Source of the DNA: Trichoplax adhaerens
Lineage: Eukaryota > Placozoa > Uniplacotomia > Trichoplacea > Trichoplacidae
DNA length: 64,000 nt
Reading direction: 5' to 3'
Assembly (NCBI RefSeq): GCF_000150275.1
Contig: NW_002060958.1
Coordinates: 1,029,281-1,093,280, forward strand
A model generated the notes under the pieces. That model had not been told where the DNA came from. It made no database searches and saw only the letters and a list, made by a program, of their open reading frames with translations. The first letter of the stretch is position 1; the number at the start of each line of letters is the position of its first letter. Both the position numbers and the translations under genes were made by a program. Of this stretch, positions 25,681 to 41,600 are shown piece after piece.

Positions 25681-26632
25681 AATGATGAAATTATACCACT
25701 GGCAATAGCCAAACTTTTTCAAGTTAAAGCCAGGGGAATAGGATAGACTAGCTATCAGTCCATCATGTACAAATCGATCAGGTCTTTTTGAGTACTACAA
25801 GTTGTTCATCTTGTATTTCTTGCTTTTTCACTAAAGCGTGCTACATCCTGCTAGGCACTGGCTCTTGATCATATTACTAGTAACACACCATGCTGCTGAC
25901 GAGTCCTGACAGCTATTCAACTCTGCCAATGGTTGATTACTTGATAGATATAGGCATTTATTGCCATTCAATACGAGTTAAAACATTATTTAGTATATTG
26001 TAATAAGGGTATTTATTCTTTTATTGATGTAGTAGACGGATTAGAATTTATATAATTAGATTGTGGTTAGAATAGCTATCCTTGACTCTGTAGATCGAAA
26101 CGGCAATTCTTTCAGAATATAGTCATTGTATTGCAAGGAAATTTATGGATAATTTAAAACTATTTGTATGAATCACACGACACTAGTTGATGCTAGGATA
26201 CTCTACTATAGTTTATATCTTACAAATTAAGAAAGAATTCGAAGTAATAGTATAACATCAAAGTAGAATCACGGAACACAAGAGCTGATTATGCAAATTC
26301 CCATATGGCAAGAGAATCGATAGGAGACCAAATCGATTCGTCAACAGGTTATAATTTAAATGGTAAAAACTCTGAACGAATATCAAGTTAGAGAAAACAA
26401 CTTTTGTAATATAGCCTAGAAACCATCTGCAGCTATAGTTGTCTCTTACCCAGAAATAAAAATATAGAATATGGCTGTCTTTACTATTACTGTCATGGAT
26501 ACGCATTCGCATATATTAATAATATTAATATGATAAATTGAGCTACGATGATGCAAACAAAATAAAGTAGCACCATCAGACATCGTTGTAGGTATAACTA
26601 TAATACAAATCAATTTACTTATACTGTAGGAT
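25681..26632. other. Intergenic, no gene seen
   Basis: AT-rich spacer between the 195-base array and the 3' end of the sorting nexin gene. The short frames seen here are not supported by splice sites or recognisable residues. Confidence 0.55.
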
Positions 26633-29600
26633 CTATTCCATATTGTCCACCACGATAGCTCTTTTACGGCGATCAATTGGTATCTCTAAGGTATATTTCA
26701 TGGCAGCCCATTTGCTATGATACTGTAATAAGAAGAAATAACGGTTATTTAACATGCCAGAAAAGGCTTGATGCCATCCAATACGATAACAACGACAATT
26801 TAGTTGAGTAGTTGTTATTCACCTGTTCATAAACTTTACATCTTCTTTCTGAATATTCCAGCAATATTTGTTGCATTTCCAATTCTTTTTGATAGTCAAA
26901 TTGCTCAATCTCATTCGACATATCTAAGCACATGACTTCTAGATGAGCTTTAGATGCATTCTGCTTCGATAGAACCTGCAATATTGGCGCACAAGGGCAA
27001 GAAAATGGTATAAAAATTGCATTAATAAAATAAGTTAGCTTACTCGGGCGTGCTTCCTCTGCAGTACTTAAATCCTCAACTTTGATTACCTAACGAGTAG
27101 AACAGAAACAACTATAATCCTACATTGCTTTTACCTCATTGCGGCTTTCGCTAAAAGGATTGTCTAAATCTTCATTGCTACATAGAACGACCTTTCCATC
27201 CGGTTGTTGGCTCTAAGTTTGACAGACAAAAATAATAAGTACAGTTCGATCAATCAATCACGTCCAGCAATGGTTAGACTATATATTATACTATCAAGCT
27301 ACACAGGACGTACATTGGCATTCTCATACTGCCTAGCTTCTTCTTCCCAGAATAGGAAATTGTCGATAGCGCGTTCAATTCGATCAAGGTACGTCTAAAG
27401 TGGATAAATGAAACTAATGTTTTACCAAACTGCTATCAACGTAAAGAGGCCATTACGTAAATATTCATAAGCAAAGTGCTAATGTTTTTAATTATGTTTT
27501 CTTTCAAGCAAAAGTTTCTACACTACTGTTTCTACACTACAGGTCTACAGCAGGCATCAAACTGCGGTCTTAAAAATGTCTTGCAAACGGAATTTACTAT
27601 CTCTACTGTCGTGCAATTACAGTTTTTCCCCCAGAGATAGCCAGTCTCACTTTGAGTATATTGCTACCGGTTTTAATTAAAGTATTTCTATTCAACACAA
27701 TTTTCTATCACTACCATCTAGTCTGCAGTATTTTGAAAGATAGCCAGCATCATCTTGACAATATTATCACAAAAAATAACAAAAAATCTTTCATTTAGTA
27801 GCTAAGTGCCATCACAAACGGTCTGCATGACAGTTTCTAAGAAGAACTAGTATGACAGTATCGCCTTGACAGTATTGAAACAACAGTTGAAATAAATCTT
27901 TCAAATAGCAATATGACGACAAAACATCTTTCATGAACAGCTATGGTGCCATCACTAATATTCTACACTGCAATTTTCCAAGGATAACTAGTATGACCCT
28001 GACAGTATTGAAGCAAAAGTTGGAATGAAATTCTTCAAATATGATTTACAAGTGTTGACAATATTGAAGCAAAAATAGATGAACATTGCTTGCTTAAATC
28101 ACCATAAAATTCCCCTTTTGTGCAGTAAGCTATTGATTCTGATAGAGTAGAAACATTTCAACTTACCTTTGCACTTTGAACATAGGCAATCAAACTCAAT
28201 ATATCCAAAATTAAGGATTGATCATTGATTAAATTCTATATCGTATTAGTAGCAAAAGAAAATGAAATAAGATCATCAATAAAAACGATCGTCTATACTT
28301 AACAAATCAGCGATACAACTGCAGCTAATAGACTTGAAAGCCTATAGTATAAAACTTGGCTATATCGAGCCCCTTTGACTCACTTTATTCTTATCGGCTT
28401 CATCTTGCATTCGACAAAGCTGAGAGCAAATTTCCTAAATAAAGGCACATTTCATTTTCATATTTTAGCCATTCTCTCCTCAAAAAGAATAGAGGCTTAA
28501 ATTTTTATGGTATACGCTATCGTTGAGTTAAATTTAGCGTTACTATCATCAAAATACCAAATGAATCACCTGGAGAAATGTATCACTTGGTTCAGAATGA
28601 CCAATACCTTCTATTGCATGGAAAACGGTATCTACATTATCAGAATGATATCCATAACGGTCGTAAGAAGTGTAAAATTGAGTAAATCACGCCGCAAACG
28701 TAGTATACAGTAGTAAATATGCTATTCAATGATCTAGGTGGAATAAACGACACTAATCATCTTTTGCGAAATAGTAGACCTGATATTTTGCTCTTATCCA
28801 TTTCTTCTATGTTGTTCTGCAACATAGTTAAATTGGCAATTAAAGTATTCATGTAATCCTGATAAATGAATAAGATTAAAAGAAATGGATAAATATTCAT
28901 ATTAAAAGCAGAGAACTGCAAAATATCAGCATTGAATGGAAAGGGTTGTAATAAATCATTATTTCAAATGCAGTATACATATATATTTATGAGTCCATGT
29001 TTCTACTCTCAATAAGTGTTTTGAAGCTCGTTGACCTAATATAAAATGACTATTTCCTACAACTACTTTATATCATGTCTAATATCGACATACCTGTGCC
29101 TTACGAAGCGTTGAATTTTCGTCTTTCTCCATCCGAATAGGTTTATGATGGATCGTTTCATATGGATTTTCTAACTGACTGTAATCGTTTTGAATCGATT
29201 TTAGCTCCTAAAATAAAGTTATAGTGGAAGATTTAGGCATGCATAATACGACCAGTAATCAACGCAAGATAAATCTATGATGGGTGGTAGTAAAACCTGG
29301 TTTAATATTCGTATTGGAGTAGTTATTTACCTCGTTGGAGCCAGTAATAAATACTTTAAAATATGGGTGTTTTCGAAGAATCTAAATAGTTCATTTCATA
29401 AATGAAAATAGAATAGAAAAATTAAATCCGTGATTCGAAAGTATGGAATGTTGTAGCCAACATTGAGTTAATATATTATACACTCGTAGGATAACTATAA
29501 TGTCATAGCAATAGACATACTAAGCTCTATATAAATTGATTAAACAAATAGTCTAGAAAAATAACGTCAGTGTTTCCTTAAAATAAAAGCGAATTTTTTC

Positions 29601-32600
29601 ATCATATTAACATTGATCTCATCAGACAATGTATTTTCGTAAAAGTGTCACGATTTCCTTACAAGACTGCCTTAGAAAGTCTTTAATAGGCAACTAAGCT
29701 GGCAAGTAAAGCCTTACTAAAGTACCACAACATTTCAGCACTTTATTCCTAATTATTAATATGGCAAAGTAATTGATCTAGATCCGATATGATGCCCGTT
29801 GAGGCATCATTTTAAGCTCATCTGAGCATCTTCTCATTTTCCACGTGCAATGGAGTAAAACTTAGGTAAATCATAAACGAAATAAAATTGAAAATTGACT
29901 AGCTACCGTAGTCATGAATGATCCTTCTGTCCATGTTGCGAGATAAATTGTTATGTAATTAATTGAATCAGTTTTGATTTTGAATTTCCATTATGTATTT
30001 TAACGAAAGGTACTTATAACAAATATTTATGTTGATAATGAATGTAAATAATTCATTAATTCCGCTTATTCTTTCATAGATTTTCAAATGATATTAGCCA
30101 TTTTAATTTAATTACGTTACTATTGTTGAAGCTCATTAAATTCTATTACTTTTTGTTCTTATTGATAGTAAATTTGTACAGTAGGACTATTCTAGCCTGG
30201 TATCGTATATTGTTGATGTTAACAAGAAAGAATTATCCCCTCCATGTCTATTTATACGTTCAAGGTAGAAGTAATTTTATTTGATACCGTATTCTAATTT
30301 GTCATAGTAGAGGGTATGGCAATTATTGCAGACATGTCTAGATTAGTATTGAAGAATTTTATAATAACCTTGTGCCTACTAATCCGTGATAGAAATCGCT
30401 GCATTTCTTGTACAGTTTCTAATGGGATAAGGCAACTCTTTAGTGATTTTTAGAATGGATTAATATTTGCTCTATGCATTATATTATACAATTAAATACT
30501 TTACTGACCTATTTTTGATTTGCCTGAAGCATCTCGTAATGGTGGAACAATCCTTTCCGGATTGACCATCTGCCGAAATTAATAACATAATGATCATTAT
30601 ATTTATACTATAAACTAATTAACAGATATCATCAATCAAAATTCAATTATCTTTCTTCTTATAATCACTACATTACCTGTAAGGCTTCTCTTAGCCAAAT
30701 TAAATCTTGTTTACTACGATTGACCTCAATCAAACTTTTATCAAAGATTGTCAGATTGGTCTGTAGTAAGGGAAAGTAAAATAAATAATCAACCCAATGA
30801 ATTAGAGTACATATCACAACCTTCTTGTAATAGTCTGTTTCAATACAGAAATACATTCTTCTTAATTTAGTAGCTCAGTTAAGGACAGACACCGCAATAT
30901 TCATGCTAGTGTACATGAAGGAGAATAGTCCGGTAAATCGATAAGATCATGAACTGATACTGGAATAGAATGCTGTTTATAAACTGAAAAACTAACGATT
31001 CCTACTCAGAACATCATCTATAAAATAAATATTTCACTATGTACTGTATAGGGGTCAGCATTAAAGGTGAAAATGATGCAATTGCCAAACAAAATTTAAA
31101 CTAGAAGTGTTAGGGTCTAGAGTATCTAAAGCTTTGTAATAACGGTGGAGGGCAATTTAAAATCATTGTTGATTCTGTCAATTACCATTTCTATATAATC
31201 TTGGCAAAGATACTATTCTACGATTGCAATAAATCGTGCTATTCGTACTGAATAACATTATGAAATAAGGAAATCAATTTGAATGGTCCTGCTGTATAAG
31301 GAAACCGCCATAAATCGCATTACTTAGATTGAGGTAGCTTTTAAATACCTTAGTTATTATTTTAAATGGTGATTCTTGATCTTCATCGATGCAGGTTACA
31401 TTAATGATGAGAGTATGTATTGCTTCTTTGTGGCTACCATATTGAAAGAGATAGATTGAATAGATGGTGATTCATCATTGGAAAAGATTTTTCTTGCTGT
31501 TTTCTTGATAGTTGGAATATTAAAGAACATTCTATGAATACTTACACAGATTTAGGTGATGTTGGAACAGACACCGATGCAGAGGCGATATGCGAATTAC
31601 ATGTTTTCGAATGGCTTTCTAAGTCTGTTATCCTAAAAAATGAATCAAACAAAGATTTATATATATATGTTATATACTACGTAAGCTTATTGTTAGCTAT
31701 AATTCCTATACGATAATAATTAAAATAGCCGTCCTATGACGAAGTATATAATGCTATAACAGTCAAAATGAGTTGGAAAAATAACGCAAATGCTCATGAT
31801 CCAATGCCTTGCAATCCTTAAAAGTGTATTAGACATCAAAATACTGTAGATAGCTAATAGTGCAAACTTAAGTCCCTATATTACTCATATTTTAAAAATC
31901 TAGCATTTTGAAAAGATTTTATAAATTTGTAGCCAGCCTGCACTTAACATAAGCAGTGAAACTAATGATTTTATTGATATATGCTCCCAAAATCAACTAG
32001 ATGTTAATGAATACGCAACAATAAAATAACTGCTGATGCAGATAGCCGATAGAAAGACTAAAGGATTTGGTACTGTAGAAAAGGCCTTACATGCTTATAC
32101 TAAAGAATTATGAACATGTATTGTTGCCTACATTTTAATCTCTTATAGACTTGAAATATCATTATATTAATGGCACTAATAATTTCTTATTTCTGCGTAA
32201 TATTCTACAGACTAGATCAACCGAATTCGATCTAATACGGGTTTGCAAGATAGGTCCCATACGTGTTATAATAATTCGATTTAGGTTATGTTTTAATTTA
32301 CCTTATCTTTTCTGAACAAAGCGTACAGGATAAAACTAAATCGGAATCATCGGCGATAGTTTTACTCTATAAATATCAAGAAGTGAAATTGAACTTAATT
32401 AGTAAGACAGAAAGTTCGTTGATATATTATTATGGGTTTTTACCATTTTTGTAAGATGATCGTAATGTTGATACTGAATAATTATAGATATACTCGTATA
32501 TAATCAAACACAGAAAATTATTCATCCTAGTAAATCGATCCTGTTTTCATTATCATGATTGCTACATCATAAGCTTGAGCTATATATTTTATCTATTACT

Positions 32601-35600
32601 GGGTTAATATTTAAAGTTAAAAAGAAGTAAGTACAGTGTAAAGTGATACACGATATTCAGTGGGCTGACATAGGTTTGCGCGATTTCAAATTTCTTCTTT
32701 TTGATTTAATGTTAATGACACATACTCTGCTACTGTATAGGTATGTATTATTAATGCTGCATAGATTCCATATGAAATCCTGTGAAATTAGTTTTCTAAT
32801 ATACTGAAAGTATAATTCGGTAAAGGATCCATAGAAGGCTATATGCGAGTCCGACAGATTTATACAAGACTGATTTAGTGACTGCACCTAGGAATTTTGT
32901 AATAAATTTCAAATTGTTTGCTCATACAACAGATGTTACCTTTTGAAGAATAGGGCGCCCATTTCTGGACCTGTTAGTGCTAGTCCTAGATACGAATTCT
33001 CATCATTAGCATGGAATTATGCATTATTTAAAAAATTAATTCATAAAACTGAGATGAAATGAATATTTTTCTAAAAGATAAATTGTGTATGAACAACTCT
33101 TATAGCAATAAGATTATTGGTTTATGTAGATCTATTTAGTAAATTATCAGGTTTCGATTTCAGTCTTGAAATACTACTGTATTTTTCGAGTATAAGAATT
33201 TTTGTTAACTTAATATTATGGTATTGATTTATTTGACATAATGCATGGTTTAGATAACACTATCGAAGTAAAATAAACAGTCTAGTATAATTTGAAATCT
33301 TCTGTAGTATAAGATTCTATTTTAAGTAAATCGTATTAGTTAATTATTCCTACTACATCGTCTTTTAAGTATAAGAGAATTGATACCGTTGAAAGTATGG
33401 CTATAATTTAAATGATTAGTAAAAAACATCAAGAAATTCGAGACTAAGCACTGACCTAAGATTGCATACTCTAAAATTTCTAGCTAATCAATGTTAAACT
33501 GCTATCGCCCATAATTAAATAAGCATCGTATCTTCAAGAGAGGAGCTATTTATGAAGAGTTAAGTATTCCTGGTATTTTAACACTGATTACAATTTCAAA
33601 GCAGTATTTACTGTTTATATATCATACACCATCAACGGTATATTCTGGTCTTGAGTAAATGAGGTTTACTCCACTAGTCATGATGACAAGTTCGTTATAT
33701 AACTTTGTTGATACGCATAAACTAAACACCATATTCACAATCAATTTGTTTCTGTTTCTAGTGTTACTGTTAACTATTTCTAGATAGTATAGAGTTTATT
33801 GCGATTATACACTATATTCTGGATGCAAATAATGTATTTTAGTATTGACAGAAAATAAATTATTGCTTCAGGGACTAATTATAGACTGTGTAGTGGTTAG
33901 AAAAAAGAAAGATTGTTTCGCTTGTCAAGATATTGACAGCAATTTTTACTTTTTATCTAAATGCATGATAAAATATTTCCCCTTTGTCTAATCTTCAAGT
34001 CTAATAACTTCAAAAATGTTTTATACTATATTTTATGGTCAAATTTGTCATCAACTTTAGTTAGAGATGCGGAAGATAGATCGTCAAAAACTATTTAAAA
34101 CTACTATTTTAGCTATAAAAGGAAGTATAACTTTGTGATTACTGATCACTTAGTAAATACTTTGTAAGATTAGTCAATTCTAATGTTAGCAATTTATACA
34201 AACTCAAAGCCATTGAAAGCCTTACATGATTATTCTTGATAGTTCAAGCCTGGAAATTTAGCCACAAGTTGAAATTGACGAAAATCAATGCTGTCCTGTA
34301 ATGTGCTCTAAAGGTAGATCTATATCCTAGTAGCGCAAAAATGTTATCGTTAGTTGTTAACTAATTGGAATGCTGACTAATCACTTGGTTAAGTAATGTT
34401 CTGCTATCTGTTGTAATTACTAATAGATTGAAAATAACCTTTTAGAATAAGTTTAATTTGTATTTAATCATAGTTAATCGCATTATTTATAATCAATCCA
34501 TTAAGAACCGAATGCTCGACAGCCAACATGGGATAAAATGTAGAATTAGAGTACAAGGCAACTGTGTCAACTTATCGATTGATGAGGAAGGCAACGTTGA
34601 TGGTTAGTCCGTGTCCTTACTATTGTACTATAATTTATAATTTGAATAATAAATTGAAGCTTGTATAATAAATGTTCTGTTTATTAACATGCTTGACTAG
34701 ATCGTATTATTATAACTGTTATTCCATCAACAATATATGTAAGTTCAATTTTATTGTTTATTGCAATCCGTTATTATGTGATCCTATACGGAAAAATTTA
34801 CATCAAAAGATGGTGTAGAAACCTTGATTAAGCCAGCCTTACCTCTTGTTTATTCCTAGTTATTATCATTCAGTAATATTATTAGCAATGGGCTTGGTTT
34901 AAGTTTACTGTTGTCCAGGAAACTTCTGTTAAACCATAGAAACATGATCAAAAGAAAATTCAAATTTAATTATATTGTTTTGTAGTGGACAGGGAACAAT
35001 GCAAACTACCGTTACAACGGTAATATGATAGTAGATTAAAGTTAGAGTTTATTAGCATAAGTTATAGATAGCCAATAGCAATAGTCAAAAGACATCAATT
35101 ATATGTATATGTAGAGTGCATGTGGTAGATAGAAATGGTTTAGGTACTTTATGCAATAACATCCGGGTCAATCCTTTTCAATGTAAGAGTACTATGTAGA
35201 ACATATAGGCGGGAATAGAATGGATGAATCTGAATATGAAATTTAAAATCACTGGACTGACAGTCCTGACTTGATAGGGTGAGCTTGATGGAAAGATTTA
35301 ACCATCGATGGTACAGTATGTGAAATGATTTCTTATAGTTTTGATGATTAATTGAAAACAGATAAATTAAAATAGATCAATAAAGATACTCTCAGCGTCG
35401 AAATACATTGTTATGGTATTAACAATTAGTGGAAAAATAGATAAATTAAATGTCTAAATAGATAAACTCATCGCTCTGAAATGTATTGTTGTAGTTCTTG
35501 TTATTAATCGGGAAGAAGAGGCATTAGAATTGACTTCTACATTGATAAGCTCACAGTCCTGGAATATATTAGCAAGGTTTAGCTGTTCATGCGAAATAAA

Positions 35601-38600
35601 TGCATTCAAACATAAAATTCTAAATTGATAAACTCATAGCTCTGAAATATATTATTAAGGCTTTTATTATTAAAAAGAAAAAAGACGCATACTAATACAC
35701 CTCTAAATGGATAGACTCATAGCTCTGAAGTGTGCCATAATAGTTTCTATTAATTATAATTATGAATGGGAACAGATAAATTAAATATACTTCGAAAGGG
35801 ATAAATTCACACTTCTTAATAGCACTATTACGGTTTTCGTTATGAATGGCAAATAGATGGATAAAAAATACTTCTTCAGGTAACCTGATAGCTTTGAAAT
35901 GCTCTGAATGCACTAAAATAAGGTTGTCGTTATTGACCGGAAACAGATAATTTAAATACACTTCTTTAGATATACTCATAATCCTGAATTGCATAGTTAT
36001 TTATATTTTTTGTTACTAATAGGAAACAGATGAATCAAGTATACTTCTTCAGATAAACTTAAAACTCAGAAATGCACTATTATAGCTTTATTTATTAGAG
36101 GAAAGCAGATAAATTGAGTATACTTGTATAGATGGTCAAATTTACAACTAGAAGATGTACTATTGATGGCTTTCATTGTTCATAGAAACAGATAAATTAA
36201 ACATGCGTGTAAACTCCCAATTTTGAAATACAGTAGGATAGTTTTCCTTTTTCAATAGGAACAAAAAAATTAAGATGGACTTCTTAAAGAATAAATGCAT
36301 TGCTCTGAAATGCATTATGATCAATTTTCTTTATTAATGGAATATAGACAATTTAGCTAAATAAATAGATAAACTCACATCACTAAAATGAACTGTTATG
36401 GCTTTAATAAGTAATGGAAAATATTTAAATTAAATAAACGAACCGATAAACTTACAGCCATGTAGAGAATTGAAAGAGTTCGTCTAAAACTGGTGCAGTT
36501 GGAAATAACCCTATGGATTATGAGCTATGAATAAAGTTAAGAAAATAACTTGCTGATCTAGAAGGCTTGCAGTGAGATCAGTTCAAAGTGATGATGTAAA
36601 ATATCTTATGAAATAGAACTTGAGTCAAACATTGAATAAAAGTCCGGGAATTGTTTTTTGTACCTTTTCTTGTAGTATAATATAATTAGAGTCGGATGAT
36701 AGACCTAAAGTTGAAAACATCGTTCGCTCATTCTTTTAATAAATAAAAATATCAACTGCAGCACGTACTGATAATCAAAAGACAATGTTGTCGCTTATTT
36801 AATTAAGGGAGAATCCTCCCGCTTTGCATATGGGTTGCATGCAGCTGGCTTGCTTATTATGTTAATAAATTATAAATCACCAATGATAATCATCACAATA
36901 TCATACGTAAGTACTAGCAAAATGTGCAAAAATGTACATTGGCTGGGTAATCGAGAAACATATATTAATTATAATAATTGATTTTTAAAATTCCCAATTA
37001 CTATCTCAGCCATTATTTTACATTGAGTAAATTTTTTATCTAGACAATACCTTGAAAAATTAGTCATAATTTATAGTGAACATGATGAATACTCAATGAC
37101 TTGTTCAATTAAAGATATTGTGCGATGACTATTACTTCATTAAAATATTAACATATTTATTGAGTTCAATATTCAAGAATTTATAGTAATTAAACCTGAA
37201 TTTAAGATATTGTGTGATTTCTATTACTTCTTTAAAAAATTTATTGAGTTCATCATTCAAGAATTTATAGTGATAAAACCTAAGTTAGTTCCTGTATGGA
37301 CTTATAATAATAACATTGTTTAATCTTCGTTGTTGGTGAACAGTGAGTAATACCATCGCTAAATAACCAGTCGATATTTTAAATTGATTGCTCTAAAGGC
37401 GTAGTTATATTACTTGACTCAAGTATTACATAACCATTAGGCAAGTCGTGAAATCTTGCGAGATGGCTGGAAAATGTGAACAAGTTAAATATAAGTTGCG
37501 ATGTCAGCAAGATTTGTTTGGCATGTAGTAACACAAAGATCCAACGTAAGGTTAGCAGCGTCTTGAACATCTTCTGCTGGTACATGTGGTCATTTCCACA
37601 TAGACAGATTTAATAGAAGGCATTTTCCCAATATGGAAAGAAATCATATTTTATGGATTTAAATTGAATAAGTACAGGTATAGATAAATAATTACAGCAA
37701 TTATAAAATAAAGGAGGACAAAATTTTTCAATATGAAAATAAGAGTGCTATTTGTTGATACTTGGAGAACAAAATTGCATAAAATATGTATTTAATAAGT
37801 AGTAAATAAGTAGATATTATTGGATATGATGATGTAAGATTAGAGCTTATCAGCCTTTCAGTTGGAGAGAACACTTAATACAGACAGTAACTCGCAAGCG
37901 TTCTATCAACAGCACCTCTAGGATGATAAACAACTGCTCTTTTGATAAAATCTAATCGCAAAATTTAATCATAAGAGTAATGCAACCGTGCTTGCTGCAC
38001 TTTAGTAATATTGATATTCAAAGCTGAGTGACTTTCATGTAGAATTGATTCAGAAATAAAAGCCTTTGATTATTCTACCAGCGATACTATATGAGTTTAC
38101 AATAGTATATTATTGTTTTTAATATGCAGATGCTAATGGTTAATCATTTACTAACACTATTGGTGTTTGTAGTTGAAGAAATGTTAAATCAGACGATCTA
38201 TGATGATAAGTAGGCCTACATTGTATTTCTATGCTACCATTTCATAGCCAAGATATACTTTTTCCATATTCATGGTTATAATATAAGTATTAAAAGGTTT
38301 ATACAAGTATCGTAGGCGCGAAGTATCGATAGGATATTATAATATAGTTTTTTCTTCGCTTAGGTAAGGCATGATCTTTATTCTTTAAATGACTAGTTAT
38401 GACATACTCTAAAAGCTGACAAAACAGTTTGATTTAATGAATGTAAGGACTGACAGGTGGCTAACGCATTATTTTATGACTGTTTTGTACCTGTACCGCA
38501 TAGCAGAGTATTTAAAGTCTATAATCCGCTAATGAAATTGACGTCAGTGCTAATAAATGCTTTGAAAATAACTAATTATGGCTATAATCTCTTTTAAGTA

Positions 38601-41600
38601 ATTCATTCCTTAACTTTCATAATGATACCGTAGTTGGAATTTCTTAATGTTATTTGTTAATAATATTATAATTGATGTTTTAATTTCCGTTGTATAGGCT
38701 AGTAACAAATTGTTTTAATTTGTTTGAAGTCTAAGCTGTAAAGTAATTCCTTTCTAATCTCTTCGTAATATGCTGTACTTCAGCAAATTACTTTGAATTT
38801 AAAATTAGTGTCAACATAGATAGATGGATTAATTTTGAAACTAAAGTACATTTTAAAACATTTGAGTACTTATACGTTACACCAGCAAACAGTGCAATGA
38901 AATAATAGAAATAAAATTAACGATCTTCCACATCATGCTGTAATTTTTGATTCCGAATTTCGTAGCAGACAGCTTAGTCTACAATTAAAGCTACGTAAAT
39001 ATTGTAATGAAGTGACAGAAATAAAAATGATGACCTTCATCATTATACTATAACTTTATATTTAGAGTTTCCCAACAGATAATTCAGTCAAGCGTTGAAC
39101 TATCGAAGCTATAAATGATATTATAATTAACTTAAGTATACACAATAAATGATTAAATATAGCTGTTAATTTAATTTTTCTGTAGTAATGCCAATAGGAT
39201 TCATATAGTACAAATTATCACTTACTGCCCATATTAAAGTTTCTTATTATTCATACAGTATAATACTCTATTTCAGCGACTAGTTTGCTTAAATGATGGA
39301 CAGTATGGAAAAGATTGATTGAATTACCATTCATCGGGGTAGTTAGGCTAAAGTATATAGTGACGGAGTCTACTGTAAATAGTATATGCTGCTATGTCAA
39401 TATCCATTTTGTGTATTAATTCTATTCTCTCAATAAGATTGAGTATTCAGCTCTGGTAGTTTCTTTGCGTACTGTACTCTTAATCAAATGAGATTTAAAT
39501 CAGTAGAGCTTCATTTAATTTCAATACTATATTCTATATAACTTTTATCCCATTAGTGGCAAATCCTATCAGTAACAGTAATAAAATGGGTCATAAATAG
39601 TTAAGCTACTGTTTTAAACTACCATGGTTTAGGTATGCTTCAGGTCCAGCTGCTAAAAAGGTAAATAGAAACCTACCATCTACTTGTTCATTTCTTGATT
39701 GGGACGGTAGTGCTATCGAAGACCTAATCGAGGACTGAGATTAGCTAAGCAACAGTATTTACCTAATGGTAGTAAGGCACGCTTAATTCTAACTAATTAC
39801 AGTCTATAACGCTAAAAATTGCAGCTGGTTGCGATTAGTGACTGTAGAAGCTTCTAGGAATATTAACTTTCAGATATGGAAAGTAGAGTCGATGGATCGA
39901 TAGATATTATTTCGATGAAATTGATTCAGTGGCCTATATTATGCCTACATAATTATTCAATGATACACATAATCATAATGGAATTCAGTAGCGATAGCCA
40001 TATAATCACAATATTAATGTGAAATATTCTAATAGCAAGATTATTGGTACATGTAAAAAAGAGTCGATATACAGTACTGTATATAAAAGTACATGCGCCT
40101 AGTATACATAATAATAATTGTTAACAATTCTCGACGATACTACGTCAGAAGCAATGCACTAAGTATTATTATCCACCTTGATCAAGCGCAATACTAAACA
40201 GCATAAGAAATAATGAACGATCATGCATGAGTAAGCACTCCCTTCTTCTATAAACAGTCTAAACAAGATACGAAAGTTTTTAATTTTCATGAGCGTGTTC
40301 TAATAGTTTAAAATGCGAGAATACAGATTACTTTAAATCATATTCGAATTCTTGCATCTAACGCTTAGATGGACACCATGATCTTGCCTTACTTTCGGCT
40401 CTACAAATTATACGCGTATACGCATAACTAGAACTTGCACTTTGATGTGCATAACTAATGAAAGGTAAATTTACAAAGCGTAGTATGGCCGACCGTATGG
40501 ATTTGTATCAGTTGTCATTTTGACTTTTTGTCTCATTTCACCACTTTAATATTTACTTCATACATTGATTATGTATTACTAGTATTGGAGCTATTCTTTT
40601 ACTACATCATCTTGTGCCTTGACTAGCAGATTTCGCGCTTGCGATACCTTCAGGAATGGCTTTACCATTTCTTCTTGCTAGTTATTTAGCTATAATTGCA
40701 TATCAGTATGCTAACGAACGCTTCTACTGAAGTGTATATTTTAATTGGCCTTTTGCCGTAATAGCCATCAATATTTACAGAAGTTACTATATTAATTTCT
40801 TTGGATTATGCCAATTTTTGATGCGATATCAACGTTAGTTTATTTTCTACGTATATTTGCCTGTCCTTAAGAACCCAAACCTATACGAGTCTATAAAGTG
40901 CTAGACTTCATTAAATACGATCGGATAAGCAATTTAAAACGTTTATCAGTGATACCGGTCCATGGATGGAATCCTGATCGGTTGTTGGTTTACTATGATC
41001 TCGGCGTAGCGCATTCTACGGATCAACAGTCTATCGATAACGGTATTGCAATCCTGACTAGCAAATAAATTTCTGTAGGTATCGGATACCGTAACCGAGA
41101 TTCTTTTGCTTGCCGATTTTCTGTCGAGATTTCTAAATTAGTACAGTAGAACCTGAGTCATTCGACTCAATTCCTACTCAGTACATACGCGTATTGCATT
41201 AAGTAATGGCAGATGAATTATCAAGGACTTGAGAAAATATACTCGTATAGCAGGGTCAAAGATATTATATTCATGCGTTATTAGAATAATCGAAGCTATT
41301 AGTGGGTAATCCAGAAGCGATAGCTATAGCCCAAGTAGATCGCCATCATTGAAGTGATTCTATAAGGCTTAGGGTTAGGGTAAGGTAATTCTGTTTACAA
41401 AAATGGTAATCCGCGTATTAATTATGACTAGCGGGATTGATATTATCGTTGCAAGCAATATATTATTTGTAATGTGCAATTTGGTGTGCGAAAACCGAGC
41501 CTTATATACGTATATCTATATATACAGTATACTTTATCCACAGCTGGGTGTGCGGCTTCAGCTAGTAATAGATAAATGTCTTATTCGAATATCTTAATCC

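Noticed and set aside
35692-35994. 100-codon minus-strand frame with repeated VYLxYLF-like segments
   Set aside because: The repetition follows the decayed minisatellite in the DNA.
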